From: Tillandsia leiboldiana
Lineage: Eukaryota > Streptophyta > Magnoliopsida > Poales > Bromeliaceae
Assembly: GCA_029204045.2 (NCBI GenBank)
Contig: CM055082.1
Coordinates: 1,971,568 to 2,035,567 of the forward strand
Direction: 5' to 3'
Length of the DNA stretch: 64,000 bases
This document shows positions 43,136-54,576 of this stretch, piece by piece. The notes beneath the pieces were generated by a model. That model saw only the letters and a program-made list of their open reading frames with translations. It was not told the origin of the DNA and ran no database searches. The position numbers were made by a program, and so were the translations under genes. Every line of letters begins with the position of its first letter. Position 1 is the stretch's first letter.

Positions 43136-46100
43136 GATTAGGGTGGTATCAGAGCCTAGGAATATAGGTCGTTGAGGACTTAGTGACCCTAGGCTATTGG
43201 TTGGACAGTAGGATGACTGTCGTGAGAGACGTGATTTTAGCGAGAGTCCTGATTGAGTTTGTACCTCCCCCGAGGGATTGGGGCGAGTGATTTTACATGT
43301 TTATTCTCTAAAGTGATTATGTTGGCTGCAGACAACATAATACTTTAGAACGGTTAACATGTTATAGACTTTCGCTTGATTGGGTCGAGAGTGTTTGTGG
43401 TTTGGTTGGCCGTGGCTGTTCTTCTTGTTGGCCCTGTGATGCCGTGCAGCGGCGAGGGCATGTTTGACCTTGGATGAGGAGCCCGAACAGCGGGGGGCTG
43501 AATGGACAGAGCAGAGCGAGGTCTGCGAGTTACGGGCCCAGGTAGCTCAGTTGTTTAGGCGACGCGGCGCCAGGAAGAGAACACGGAGCGCGTGATGCGC
43601 ATGTTGAGCAGAGAGTATCGTTTGAGGTATCGCCAGTAGTACCTCCAGCCACGACATCGTCGACTTCGGCTCCGTTTGCACTGTGAGTTGTGCAGAAGCA
43701 GCGAGAGATTGCTGATTGATAGTTGTGCATCCGCCAGTTCCATCCCCTACAGATTTCAGGGCAGAGTTGGAGCCTCGAGAGGCCGAGAACTGGATTGTCG
43801 CTTTGGAAAGTGTTTGAGGACTTGTTATCCAGGACAAGCATCGGGTGCACTTGGTTATGCACTTTGGATAAGGACGCCGAGAGTTGGTGGCGTCGAGTTG
43901 TCCTATTGAACCACCGGGAGAGCAGTCGAGGACTTGGAGCGAGTTTCTTCGACGGTTGAGCAGTGTGCCCCATGTTGCCAGGATGAGGCCCAGATAGTTG
44001 ACTATGTTTGAGAGGGGATTGCTTCGAGATGTTTATCATTTTGGGTATTCTCGGCGAGCAACTTTAGCTGCACCGATCGTGCATGCCCGATGGATTGACC
44101 GAGGATCTGCGATCACATCCAAGAGGGACGGAGAGCGAGGGACTAGCTCCAGAGAGAGATGTCCAGTATCGCCTGATTTTGGGATAGTCGAGTGGATCGA
44201 GGTTGCCATGATTTCAGTCACAGGATCATGAGTCTCAGAGGAGACAGAGACTAAGAGGTTCTCGACAGTCGAGGCACCAACAGCAGTATTCATATGATTG
44301 TGTCTTTCGTGGTGAGCCGCATTCATCGCCATAGAGTGACTTTAGGGAAAGGGCGATGCTTTTCTTGTGGATAGTCAGGGCATTTTCAGGCAGAGTGTCC
44401 CAGCGTGGTGCTCTTGGATTGCCGCTCGCGACGGCACCCCATTACTCCTACAGGAGATAGAGGTTCATCCGACTTACCGGTAGGCTGATTGAGCCGAGAT
44501 GCCGAGGCAGATTGAGCGATGGCCACCATCATCTAGTGGATGAAATGGTGTAGTTGGTTGGAGGACGCCAGGATAGTGGAGCGCGTCTTACCAGGTGTGG
44601 TTTTCTTATGGTCATCGGAGTTAGAGCATGTTGATGCCAACACCGCTGGTGTGTGCTTTACTAGAGCAAAGATAGCTGCGTGTGGGCCGGAGGTGGGACT
44701 GTTGGCTTGTGCACGTGAGGATCAGGTTCCAGATCACGTATAGCGCATGGATGAGTGTTGCCAGTCCTGCCAGTGCAGATAATACCTTGGATTTGATCCT
44801 AGAGTTGTTAGTCCTACATCAGCTCCGAGATGTTGATATAAGGTTGGATAGGGATTGGTTATCCCAATGTTGTGCTATCTTGGATTGTCGAGAGTGGACA
44901 ATGACCCTCCGTGGACCTGGCCAGGAGGAGTGTGGTTATAGAGGATGCTAGAGCACGGCAGAGGTTGAGTCGTGGTCGTGTCGCTTTGCTAGCGACGGTA
45001 GAAAAGGTGCCTACTGCAGCACCGGGACTAAAGGAATATCTTTATCGCCCGTGTGATCCCGGACAGGAGTTTACCTGGTCTGATGTTGATGCCGCCGTTT
45101 AGTGAGACTGAGATCGAGATAGTGATCGACGTGGTTTGGAAACCGCGCCGACTTCGGCAGCATCTCTTGGAGTATCACTCGTGAGCCAGTGAGAGAGCTG
45201 TTAGCGCAGCTGCGGATCCGAGGGATCGAGAGGTCTGGGTGACCCCATGCCACGTCGTGAGGATACGACAGTGAGGATCCGAGAGATTGGTATTTTGGAT
45301 GTGTTACCACACCGTTGATACACGGTGGTGATGCCACGCCGTTGATACACGGTGGTGATGCCACGCCGTTGATACACGGTGGTGATGCCATGCCGTTGGT
45401 ATACGGCAGTGATGCCACGTTGTGAGTGCACAACGGTGAGAATGCTGTGACGATTCGAGCACAGTTAGATTTGGGTCGTGTTGGGTTGATGCCTTGCGGG
45501 ACATTGAAGGCTTTGTGGAACCCTACAGCTGAGGGCTGTGCCAGATAGAGTCTGAACCCGATAGAGACATTTTGAGCTTACAGTGAGGTCAAGCGGATTG
45601 ACTAAGGCCCTGCAGCCTTTTGGATTTGAGGACTTGTGTGTTCCGGCGGTACTTGGACCGGGCAGTAGAACCAGTGTGAGTTTGAGCTCTACAGTGAGTT
45701 GCCGTGCTAGTAGTTGAGTTAAATTTATACAAGGCCAGTTGATTTGATTATATCGGATTTGGTTTCCGAGATGAGTTTAAGCACGAGGAGCACTTAAGGA
45801 TAGTGCTGCAACTTCTATGAGAAGAAGTTGATGCCGAGTTGTAAGAGAATTTGCTCTTAGACTTCGGAAGATTTTGTGGTTAGGCCATGTTATTACAGCC
45901 GCAGGAGTGACAGTGGACCCGGCGAAGAGTGTTGCCGTTTAGGTTCGGCTTGGACCCATGATAGTGACAGAGGTCCAGAGTTGTGGATTAAGCAGTGCCA
46001 GCATAACCTTGAGGAGTTCAAGCTGTGGATGGTATTAACATCATTGTGAATAGTTGCTTGAGATAGAGAGAGATTTGAGATATCTATCGATCCTAGAACC

Positions 46101-47083
46101 TGAGGTACTGGGTTACTCAGAAGGAATTTGATTTGAGGCAATGCCGGTGGATAGAGTTATTAAGGATGTATGATTGAGCTTACAGTAACGTCCCGACAAA
46201 GCCAATGTGGTCGTAGCTGCCTTGAATAGGCGAGCGGTGCAGTTTTGGAGTATGGTGGTTACTCAGCAGATGCCGCTGAAAGAGTAATTGAGACGAATTG
46301 AGATTAAGGTGGTGTTCCCTGGGAATGTGGCAAAACTTGTATTTTGGACTCGTAACCCACTCCGTTGGACAGGATTAGAGAGGGAACTTCTCAGTGAATG
46401 CAGCGGGAGTACTGAAGTACAAGGACCGCATCTGTGTGCCCGGGGATTCCGAGATCCGAGAGCTAATTTTGAGGGTTAGGGGTTGAGTGTTGTTCCCAAT
46501 GTTGGACTTCTTACCCTGTGGATGGATGTAAGAATGCATCGTGAAGCTCTCAGCATTGTGGTTGCTAAGGAGCAACGGAAAAGTTATGCCATTTGGAGGC
46601 AGGGAGTTTTGGTGACTTCTGGAAATCACTATCCGCAGAAATGTGTAGATTTGAGTTTTCGCGGGAAGTTGAGTCCGCGAATTATTGGCACATTCGAGGA
46701 GTTAGAGCGCATTGGATCAGTTGCTCATCGAGTTGCGCTACCGCCATGATTTGGCAAGTACCCACGAGGACGTTGGTGTATCCGTCCTGAGGGAAGCATG
46801 GATTTGGACCCCTTGCATGATTTGGACTTCGTTTCTTTGGAGTCGGGCGAGGACTTGGGCTATCAGGAGCGACCGGTGCGAATTCTTGCTCGAGAGACGA
46901 GAGAATTACGCAACCGGATCTTACCTTTGGTAAAGGTCTTATGGAGTCATCATGAGGAGCGAGAGGCCACATGAGAGCCTGAGGATGAGCTGAGAGTTTC
47001 ATATCCCCACTTATTTGAGTCACCCCCCCTGAGTTCTGGAGTTTTGAGGTTTCGAGGACGAAACCGTTAAAAGGAGGGGAGAG
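43136..47083 (+). pseudogene. Decayed gypsy interior (gag-pol remnants)
   Basis: No long frame remains. Recognisable remnants: a zinc knuckle with an internal stop (44357-44398, C-F-S-C-G, stop, S-G-H-F-Q-A-E-C); a protease-end segment with DWLSQCCAILDCREW (about 44850); RT remnants around 45610 and 45780-45925 (including GHVITAAGVTVDP across frame shifts); and an integrase C-terminal segment with RGKLSPRIIGTFEELERIG (46655-46712), then a PLVKVLWSHHEEREAT-like end (about 46926) before the purine tract. Domain order is retained while sequence between them is missing, so deletions as well as point changes occurred. Confidence 0.8.
45247..45444 (+). repeat. 27-bp tandem repeat made of short hairpins
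   Basis: Units ccacgccgttgatacacggt plus ggtgatg start at 45307, 45334, 45361 and 45388, with a longer variant at 45415 and a related hairpin at 45254. Stems: gtcgt/acgac, accgt/acggt, gccgt/acggt (one G-U), gccgt/acggc, cgttgtg/cacaacg. Loops are tgatac or similar. It lies where chromovirus RT would be expected. Confidence 0.75.
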
Positions 47084-49969
47084 TGTAGAGTACCGGAGCT
47101 TCGGGCAATGTGCCGACTCCACGTGGCAGCCTGGTATTGTGGAAATACCTTTAGCAGTTTCTGTTTGTATTTACAGAGAGGTTCGGGTGGTCCCGGAGCG
47201 ACGCGGAAGTATTCTTGTAGAAAAGTGAGTTGGCGTCGGATTGAGAGCTTGCGGGTCAAGCATTGGTTTCATGGATGGGTTTGTTGTGAGTTGATCCCTT
47301 GGGACATGTGTATTATGATTTTACAGAGGTGTTCGGTTGGTTTCGGGGTGATGCGGAGGTCCCGGGGCGAGGAAGTGAGTTATCGGCGCGATTCGGGAAG
47401 GTTCTGGCAGGATTCTGGAGGTTCTGGGTGGCTGGGTTCCGGAACCAAGCAGTTGGTTCCGGAACTGGCCCCTTGGTTCCGGAACCAGCTGCCTGGTACC
47501 GGAACCAGAGGTGGTGTTCCGGTACCCAAATGCTGGTACCCGAACACAGACTCTGGAAATGCCCGAGAAGAGCTCGGATTGGTGCACAGTACTTGGAGGT
47601 ATGGGCTTCTTCTGTTCCAACCACTCCCGTCATGTTTTATACCCAGACTCTTGCTCCCTCTCCACCCTTCATTCCTTATCATCTCCTCCTCCCTTTCTTG
47701 CTGCCAGAGAAGAAGAAGAAGAGGAAGTAGTAGAAGGAGAAGCAGGCTCGTGCATTGTGGGAGTTGACCGAGTCAACGTGCGCTCGCGAGGAGCAATTGA
47801 GGTAAATTAATTGTTGGAGATTGTGGATTTGGATTCGATAGTTCTCCTCTTGGGTTTTATTGATGGAATTGATTGGGATTTTGAGTTAATTTCCATCCTT
47901 TCTCTCCCTCTCTCCCTGTGCTCTCGGGTGCAAGCAGGGAGGTTACTGCGCAAATCCGAGGATTTGTCTGCTTCTTGCGCACGTGTGGGGGACCCTCTTG
48001 AGCTGAGCAGAGGCATGATGAGACCTTGGGGAGTGTGATAGAGGATTGATCGGAGCTTCGTGGATTTCTTCCGAGACGCGCGACGGCGCGCGTGCGCGCG
48101 AGAGGCACAGTGCAGTTTTTCGTCTGTTTTCGCCCGTTTCTTCTCCGATTTCGGCGCGGCCTTCGGAAAGCATTTGAGGTGGGTTGGAATTTCTTCAAGA
48201 TGTATGGAATGCCCGTTAAAGCTATTGAATGCATGTTGATCATGTTTAGCTTAATTATTTGCATAGCTGGTAAATCTGATAGTTGCCTAGAAAATTGTAG
48301 GAATATAATTGCAAGCCCCAGATATTTTTAGCATGATCTAGAAGTGATTGGACACTAGACTGCATGTTTAGTTGGCTTTATATTGGCATCTGAACCGTTT
48401 TAAAAATCGTCGGAACTGTTTTAAGAAAAACTGGGTTTTGAAAATAGTTTTAAAACATTGAGATCTTCCCGAGGGGTTGAGTAGGTTCAGGATGCATGTG
48501 TTCTCGTGCCAGAGGGCCGAGTGGATTTTTAGAGCATTATGAGATGACTTTCTAGTGTCATGAGAGAGTTTTGAGATACTTGAGTTCGCGGGGTATTGAG
48601 GATGTATTCCCTAATTGGGTTACTCTAGATCATGGGTTGTGCTCTGATTTAGTGGTGGAGATGGTTCTCCCACTTAGCCGTGAGAGTTTTGGGGGCTCTG
48701 GCAGATCGAGTCGTGGAGGTTTCCCGACTCAGCCACGGGTTGTGCATTATCAGATTGAGTCGTTGAGGGTTCTCCGACATAGCTGTGAGAGTGTTTGGGC
48801 TTTTCCTGTTCGAGTCGTGGAGTCTTTCTCCGACTGAGTATGCTTGTTGAGCATTGAGTTCCGATCTGTTTGATCGTGTGTTATAGCCTTGAGTCGTTGA
48901 GGGTTCTCCGACATAGCTGTGTGAGTGTTTGGGCTTTTTCTGTTCGAGTCGTGGAGTCTTTCTCCGACTGAGTTATGCTAGTTGAGCATTGAGTTCCGAT
49001 CTGTTTGATCGTGGATTATAGCCTGCTGAGCCTGGCATTCTATGCCAGTTATGAGATACTTGAGATACTTGAGTTCGGTGGGGTCGCTCCCCTCGAGCTA
49101 CGCCCCGGGTGCGATGATGATACCGAGCCTGACGAGGCTGCGATGTGATTACTGAGATGGTCCTAGAGGGACACCCTACGTAAGTCCGTTCCTCCGGGAT
49201 GTGCGGCAATGGATGCCTACGTAAGTCCGTTCCTACGGGATGCGCGGCAGTAGATGAGCGCAGGCTTGATTGACTGGTCCAAAGAGGGACAGTCATTGGG
49301 ATTGGGTGATATGTGTGAGTGAGTTTCATAGCATGTTCATAGATGAGTTTTCCTTTGAGCATGATACTTGAGGCATGTTAGCAGTAGCGAGTGTATGCAC
49401 ATCTTCATCATTGTAGAGTTTCTTGAGCATGATGATTGAGACATGATAGCTATAGTTTCTTTCAGCTTTTATCTATCTATCTATCTGCATACCTATCTGT
49501 TGTGCCTCCAGTAGACTTAGTGGGCATACCGTGGATATTGAGACGGTACCCACTGGGAACTACCTTTGCAGTAGTTCTCACACCCGCTGCGGTGACAGGT
49601 TCCTGTGGTAGCTGTTCCGGCTAGGTTCGCGCGGAGGCGGCTGATCGAGGTGAGGACGTGGCTGAGTAGTTCCTTACCAGTTTTGAGAGTCAGAGGTAGA
49701 TGTACCCTGTATTTTATATTTCCACTTTTGTACTGGACAGTCTGAGTGATTTTGAGACTGTGTATATTGAGGATTTGTGTATTAGTGGAGATTACTTTAT
49801 ATCAGATGTTCAGTGGATTTCTGTAGTTACTGGTTCTTTTTTCAGCTCTGATACATTATAGCTATAGATCTGACTTGCAGGGTAGACGCTTCGTCTGTAC
49901 GGCAGTTTTCGTACAGATGGCGGATCTGTTGGCGAGCCCGGGTCGCAGTTTCGACCCCGGGGCGTGACA
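47084..49969 (+). repeat. 3' LTR of gypsy element
   Basis: 2,886 bp, starts tgtagagtaccgg and ends cggggcgtgaca, followed by the ttgga duplication. The 20-bp-period array begins at 47435. Confidence 0.93.
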
Positions 49970-49974
49970 TTGGA

Positions 49975-50520
49975 GCTGCAAAACGAATTCTACGCTACAT
50001 TCGGGAAACTATTAATTTTGGCATTTGGTACCACCCAGTTACTAATCTCAAATTGGTTGGTTTTAGTGACAGTGATTGGGCAGGTTCTCAAGATGACAGG
50101 AAAAGCACAAGCGGATGGATCTTCAATTTTGGATCAGGAGCAGTTTCTTGGGCATCAAAGAAGCAAGCTACTACCGCATTGTCCTCCTCTGAAGCTGAAT
50201 ATATAGCAGCAACATCGGCCGCCTGTCAAGCTGTTTGGATGCAAAGAATTTTGGAGGATCTACATCATTCACAAGAACACCCAACGAAGATATATTGTGA
50301 CAACCGTTCAACCATCGCAATGACGAAGAATCCGGTATTCCATGGTCGTACAAAACACATCGAAATACGCCATCACTTCATTCGGGATATTGTCCATAAT
50401 AAGTAAATTGACATGAAGAATTGTTCCACCAACGAACAAGTTGCCGATGGATTGACAAAAGCTCTCTCTCACGACAAATTTTTAAAGTTCAGAAAAGCCC
50501 TCGGTGTTACTGAATTTGCA
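49975..50520 (+). pseudogene. Copia Pol, 3' part (end of RT and RNase H)
   Basis: Resumes the copia frame directly after the gypsy target duplication: AAKRILRYIRETINFGIWYH, then RNase H motifs GFSDSDWAGSQDDRKSTSG, SSSEAEYIAATSAACQAVWM, YCDNRSTIAMTKNPVFHGR and HIEIRHHFIRD. A TAA at 50404-50406 ends the frame just before the final NCSTNEQVADGLTKALSHDK segment, which otherwise continues in frame to about 50520. With the two TGA codons upstream, the element is coding-defective as read. Confidence 0.9.
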
Positions 50521-50531
50521 TCAAGGGGGAG

Positions 50532-50903
50532 TGTTGGAAAATGATGCAACATGATGTTAGTGGTCCTATTATTATGCAAGTAGTGCTAGTAGTGGACCAA
50601 TTTAGTTAGAAATTGACTAAGTCATGGAGTGATGGATTAATTTGTGTTAGTAGTGGGTTATGTAGTGCAGTTCATGCTAACTAGTTTTTAGAAGCACATG
50701 TGTAGTGGGTGTAGTGGAGAACATGTGTTGAGTTAGGTTTTCTTAAACTTTAAGTTTTCTTCTTCTATTTAAATCCTTTGATTGTAAGCTTGTAAGCAAC
50801 AAGAAAAAAAGTTGTTTGAGTTTAAAAGTGTTTCTTCCACTTCATTTGCTGTAGCAAATTTTATTAGTAAGTTTTTTACTTTAGAAAGCTTCTTCACCCT
50901 ACA
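50532..50903 (+). repeat. 3' LTR of second copia element
   Basis: 372 bp, about two differences from the 5' LTR (ttaggagc/ttagaagc; ccatttca/ccacttca). Followed by ggcct. Confidence 0.93.
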
Positions 50904-51273
50904 GGCCTCTCCCTTCTTCTCCGTACCGTTCCTCGCACCGCTGCTCGCACCGACGTTGGCCCTGCGGATCGAACTGCCGGCTCCGGCACTCCTTTTTACA
51001 TTCTCTCAGCTCCTGCTGGGGGTCTCTGCCGACTCCATCGACCGATCCCCCACCCCAAACGGTGCTCTCTTTCTCTCTGCGGTACTCCTCCTGGCACCGC
51101 TGCTCGCACCGACGGCGCTGCTGCTCTCCCCTCTGCTCCTCCCTGCATTCGGAGCGGCATTGCTCGAGGCGCCGCTCCGGTTCGTCTCTCCCGTTCACCG
51201 ACAACACGAAAATGGAGAGGATGAAAAGGATGAGGAGAAAGGGAACTAGGGCTTTCCCTCTGTTCATAGCCAT
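50904..51273 (-). pseudogene. Secreted Cys-rich hairpinin-type precursor, 5' piece with signal peptide
   Basis: Starts at ATG 51271-51273, the first ATG after a good TATA box. Residues 1-28 are a signal peptide (basic start, then PFLLILFILSIFVLS). Two CX3C-X12-CX3C units follow: C39, C43, C56, C60 and C92, C96, C109, C113, in a very Arg/Glu/Gln-rich background, typical of alpha-hairpinin units and vicilin-like antimicrobial precursor N-termini in seeds. The frame is open to the copia target site at 50904. With the pieces at 36095-36316 and 15234-15478 the gene would hold about five such units in one exon. The product would enter the secretory pathway and vacuole; function in storage or defence is family-based inference. 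The two insertions must abolish the normal protein. Confidence 0.8.
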
Positions 51274-51349
51274 GTTTGGATAATATAACACACAAAGTTG
51301 GTGGTGGTGGTGGTGGTACGGTGAGGATGAAGAGGAGGGAAAGAGTTGG

Positions 51350-51421
51350 GGGCTATTTATAGAGAGAAGGGTGGCGGGGGACGTGGCGACTCGTGTGCTC
51401 ATCAAGCGCAACGTGTGCATG
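51350..51421 (-). promoter_or_regulatory. Promoter of the Cys-rich precursor gene
   Basis: On the minus strand ctataaatag (plus 51350-51359) lies 77 bp before the ATG. Further upstream are an ACGT element, gccacgt (plus 51381-51387), and an RY motif, catgca (plus 51416-51421), with cacacgt next to it. TATA plus ACGT/ABRE plus RY is the usual arrangement of seed-storage protein promoters under ABI3/bZIP control. Actual seed expression is inference. Confidence 0.6.
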
Positions 51422-51689
51422 GGGGTTGATAAGTGTGGGTACGCGGCGAGGGGATCGAGGGGGAGTGACTACGTACGTACATATATACGTTCGCAGAGAT
51501 GATGCAGGCAAAAGAGATTTACATGCCATATTGCAACGATTAATTAAATGCGAAATTATTAATTTCGTGCACCTGGTTTTGTTTTTTTAACTCATGCTCC
51601 ATATTTCATATTTGATTTGATATGGTTAATATATTTTAATTAAAATTTAGTTTAATTAAATATGATTTTGATAATATCAAAGCGTAAGA
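51422..51689. other. Upstream flank, no gene
   Basis: AT-rich after 51530. Two cgtacgtacatatatacg-like stretches at about 51470. No further element recognised. Confidence 0.4.
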
Positions 51690-51816
51690 TCCATTCCACT
51701 TTGGTTTCTTGCAAACAGTACACAACCTTCCTAAAAGAGGAGAGACCAAGTTTTACAAGACCCCTTTTACAAAGATCATTAAGACCCCTAACATTCCAGC
51801 AATAGATACTAAACAT
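51690..51816 (-). pseudogene. LINE ORF2 start (endonuclease, truncated)
   Basis: Begins MFSIYCWNVRGLNDLCKR and reaches YCLQETKVEW, the first catalytic region of the endonuclease, then loses similarity. Confidence 0.8.
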
Positions 51817-51862
51817 AAGGAAAGGTACACCCACACTAACACCCAGAACCAAAAAGAGCCCT

Positions 51863-54576
51863 CTAGGCTGACCCAAGGAACTCCACAAGCTCCTGTGCCT
51901 CCCCCGGATTTAGCTCCACGCCACACAGAGCACTTCTCTTACGAACACGAAAGCAAGCAGCAGACTCCAAACCCCCGGCTTCCACCACCGCACGACTCGC
52001 CTTGGTGGGAGAGCGAATCAACTTAATGGGATTGCCGCCCGCCCCTTCCCTCAGCAGAGTTTTGCGCGCAATGGCCCGGACAACAGCTTGTTCCCTCACA
52101 CCGCTAGCCAAGCGAGGGCTCTTACTATTGCTGACCCCCACACCCGGCGACGAAAGACCTGCGCCTCTACAGCCCACGAACCCGGACCCTTCCTCCGTCA
52201 CATAGGCACCGCAGGTGGCTGAGTGGCCCCCACGAACACCTCCCCCGACAAGAGACCCCCTGCTCCCATCGCTTAGCACCTCCTCCCCTACAGCAGGCTC
52301 CAGATGCACCTCGAGAAGTGGGCCCATCTGGCTCTCCTCGCGGACCAAAGGGCACCACCGTCGCTCCACGCCTCGACCCCACCCCGACTCCGTCGAAGTA
52401 AAACCAGACCAGCAGCAGCGCATAGACACCCCGCCCAAGTTAAGCCCAAGCTGATAGAGAGCCGAGCAGGACAATGTAAAGGGGCCCAACTCAGGACAAG
52501 GACAAAGTCTAACTAAGCCCAACAAGTAAAGAGAGGAACCCGAGCCCACTAACCAGCTCCCCCCAGGCCCAGGCCCACAGCTGCAGCCCGGGCGACCTGA
52601 TTGGTCATTGAGAGAGAGTTTGCCCCAAATCAGCACCTCAGGCCTCGCTGAAAGAGAGTATCCTCCCTGCACGGCCCACCCTGCGAAACCCAGCTCCTGA
52701 ACCCGAGCCGAAGGGCCCACTCCCAGGCCTGGCGGGACTCTCCCTAGCCCCCCAACCTCCAAACACGAAACCCCAAGCCGAAGAACCCCCACACCTGTGC
52801 CAAATCCCGACGTGGACCCGCCTTGGGTACGCAGACCCAGACGATCAGACCCAGACCCCCAAAGGGTGAAAGCAACGCCGAGAGAGACCTGCCACAAGGC
52901 AAGCCCAAGACCTCCGTCGCCCTCCCTCCTACCGCCCACCACCCCAACCCCAACACTCCTTCCCAAGTACCCTATCCGCTTCACCGAATTTGAAAAATTG
53001 CCCAACAAGTCATCCAACCGGGGAGCGAGGTTAGTCGATGGAAGCAGGTAAGCAGACCCCGCTCCACCACGCACCTCGCCCAGCAGACTGACACGCTCCC
53101 CCATGCCGGCCCGTAGCCTGAGAGAAGAAGATCAATCGATATTGCCCCTCCCCGCGCCGGTGGCCGCCGCAGCACCGCCACCCCCCAGCGGCACAGGAAC
53201 CACCAGCCTCCGACGATCCCTAATTTCAGAATAATTCCATGAGTTGCTTTGATTGGACGCGCTACCAGCCCCCGCCACACTATCTCCCTTATCATCAGCA
53301 TTCAGGTTGGTCCACCGCGCCAATTGTCTCCCAATCGGATCAGTTTGATCCCCCCTTTCATTGGGGTCCCCTTCCGGGAAAAGGAGTCCCCCGGTCGTCC
53401 CCTCCAAAAGGAGCGGTGCTCACCAAGACGACTCTGACACTCACGATAACATCCCCCAGAGTAAGGAGGAGGTTCTCCAGAATGTCCGTCGGATCGTCTA
53501 CCGCCACTTGGCACTTGAAGAAATTAATGTCCAATAAATTTCGGCTATTATCGTCAGATCGTAGGAATCTCCCGAACCCGTTGACCACCACAACCACCCT
53601 ATTTTCACACCAACACTCATACGATAAGTTCATCAGTTTAATCCACACCTTATAAGTCAGCCTCGCTCGCACAGCATCTCTATATGGGTTCCACATGAAG
53701 CACCGGAGGCGGCAGTGAGCAAGGCGGATCCTGTCCCTCCGGATCAGATCCTCCGGTTGCACCCACTATGGGAGAAAAATCACAAAATCTCTCTCCCGAA
53801 AATGGGTCACCAGGAAATCGTTGGAAAAACAGCTGAAACACCCCGCCAAATCATTCGCCAGCGTACCTTGTGGGTAATGACCAAGGTTGGCCAGTCCGCA
53901 GGTTATAGCAATGACCGCTCTTCGACCCTGTTGTTGACGGATGTGAAATCCCTCCGTAAGCGGAATGAAGACCTTCATGGAATGCGGGCGGAACCTTGCT
54001 GCTCCTTGCATTTTCCCGCTGTACCTAGCACTCTGTGAGCGACAATTGCGAGCGTAATGGCCGCTCCCGAAACACCTGGCGCACCTCACGGAGTCTCTAC
54101 AGTCGCGGACCCAGTGATCACTGGCCAAGCACTTGAAGCATCTACCCTCCTCGTTCGCTCTACCTCCTACCGGATGAGAATTCCTACCGCTTTCGCTTGG
54201 AAGAAGAAGAGGGAGCAGTGTTATCGGCCCTCCGAGACAAGAGGACCTCTTTATAGGACCTCCTCCTCTCAACATCCGCCCCCTTCGAGGTTCCCACTAT
54301 GGACCTGCAGCTAAACCCCACCCCCTCAGAAAGCTCCCTAACGATGGGCACAAGCGAATCCTTGAGGGGACAAGTCCTAGTTAAAGGCTCCCCCTTGTGA
54401 TCGGCCCAAGAAACCATACAAATTGTCTTCTTGCCCTTGTCAGCCACTCCTACCTTGGAGCAGCAGGATTCCTTAGCGAAATCGAGCCTGTGAGCTCTAC
54501 TCCCTTTGCGTAACTTCCATTTTAGAGTCTGTGAGCAAAAAAGGTCCACCTCATGGTCCTGCCCGACGAATGACAA
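51863..54576 (-). pseudogene. LINE ORF1 (broken)
   Basis: Segments in order: an N-terminal part (MSFVGQDHEVDLFCSQTLKW, with CMVSWADHKGEPL matching the other LINE's SVSWADQRGFPL); two knuckles CFKCLASDHWVRDC and CARCFGSGHYARNC; an in-frame stop at 53766; the DUF4283-like region (RRDRIRLAHCRLRCFMWNPY, WCENRV); then a Gly-rich C-terminal region (53104-51863). At least two frameshifts and two stops separate them. The frame may begin upstream of 54576, to about 54740. Confidence 0.8.

Larger units (their letters stand above)
40250..49969 (+). mobile_element. Ty3/gypsy chromovirus-type retrotransposon nested in the copia RT
   Basis: LTRs 40250-43135 and 47084-49969, both 2,886 bp and differing at roughly 13 positions by eye (about 0.5%). 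Target duplication ttgga (40245-40249 and 49970-49974). Primer site tggtatcagagcc at 43144; purine tract aaaaggaggggagag before the 3' LTR. The interior is 3.9 kb and full of stops and deletions, but remnants lie in the order knuckle, protease, RT, integrase C-terminus, as in Tekay/Del-type chromoviruses. A young insertion with a long-decayed interior implies mobilisation in trans. Confidence 0.92.
36317..50903 (+). mobile_element. Second Ty1/copia retrotransposon, interrupted by a gypsy element
   Basis: LTRs 36317-36688 and 50532-50903 (372 bp each, about two differences by eye). Target duplication ggcct (36312-36316 and 50904-50908). Primer site attggtatcagagcc at 36689. Purine tract caaggggga before the 3' LTR. 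Without the nested gypsy element (40250-49969 and its ttgga duplication) the element is about 4.9 kb, normal for copia. Its clade is not settled (Tork, Oryco or similar). Confidence 0.93.

Noticed and set aside
45297..45444. Possible CRISPR-like array
   Set aside because: Plant nuclear context, 27-bp head-to-tail units without unique spacers; it is a tandem repeat inside a retrotransposon.
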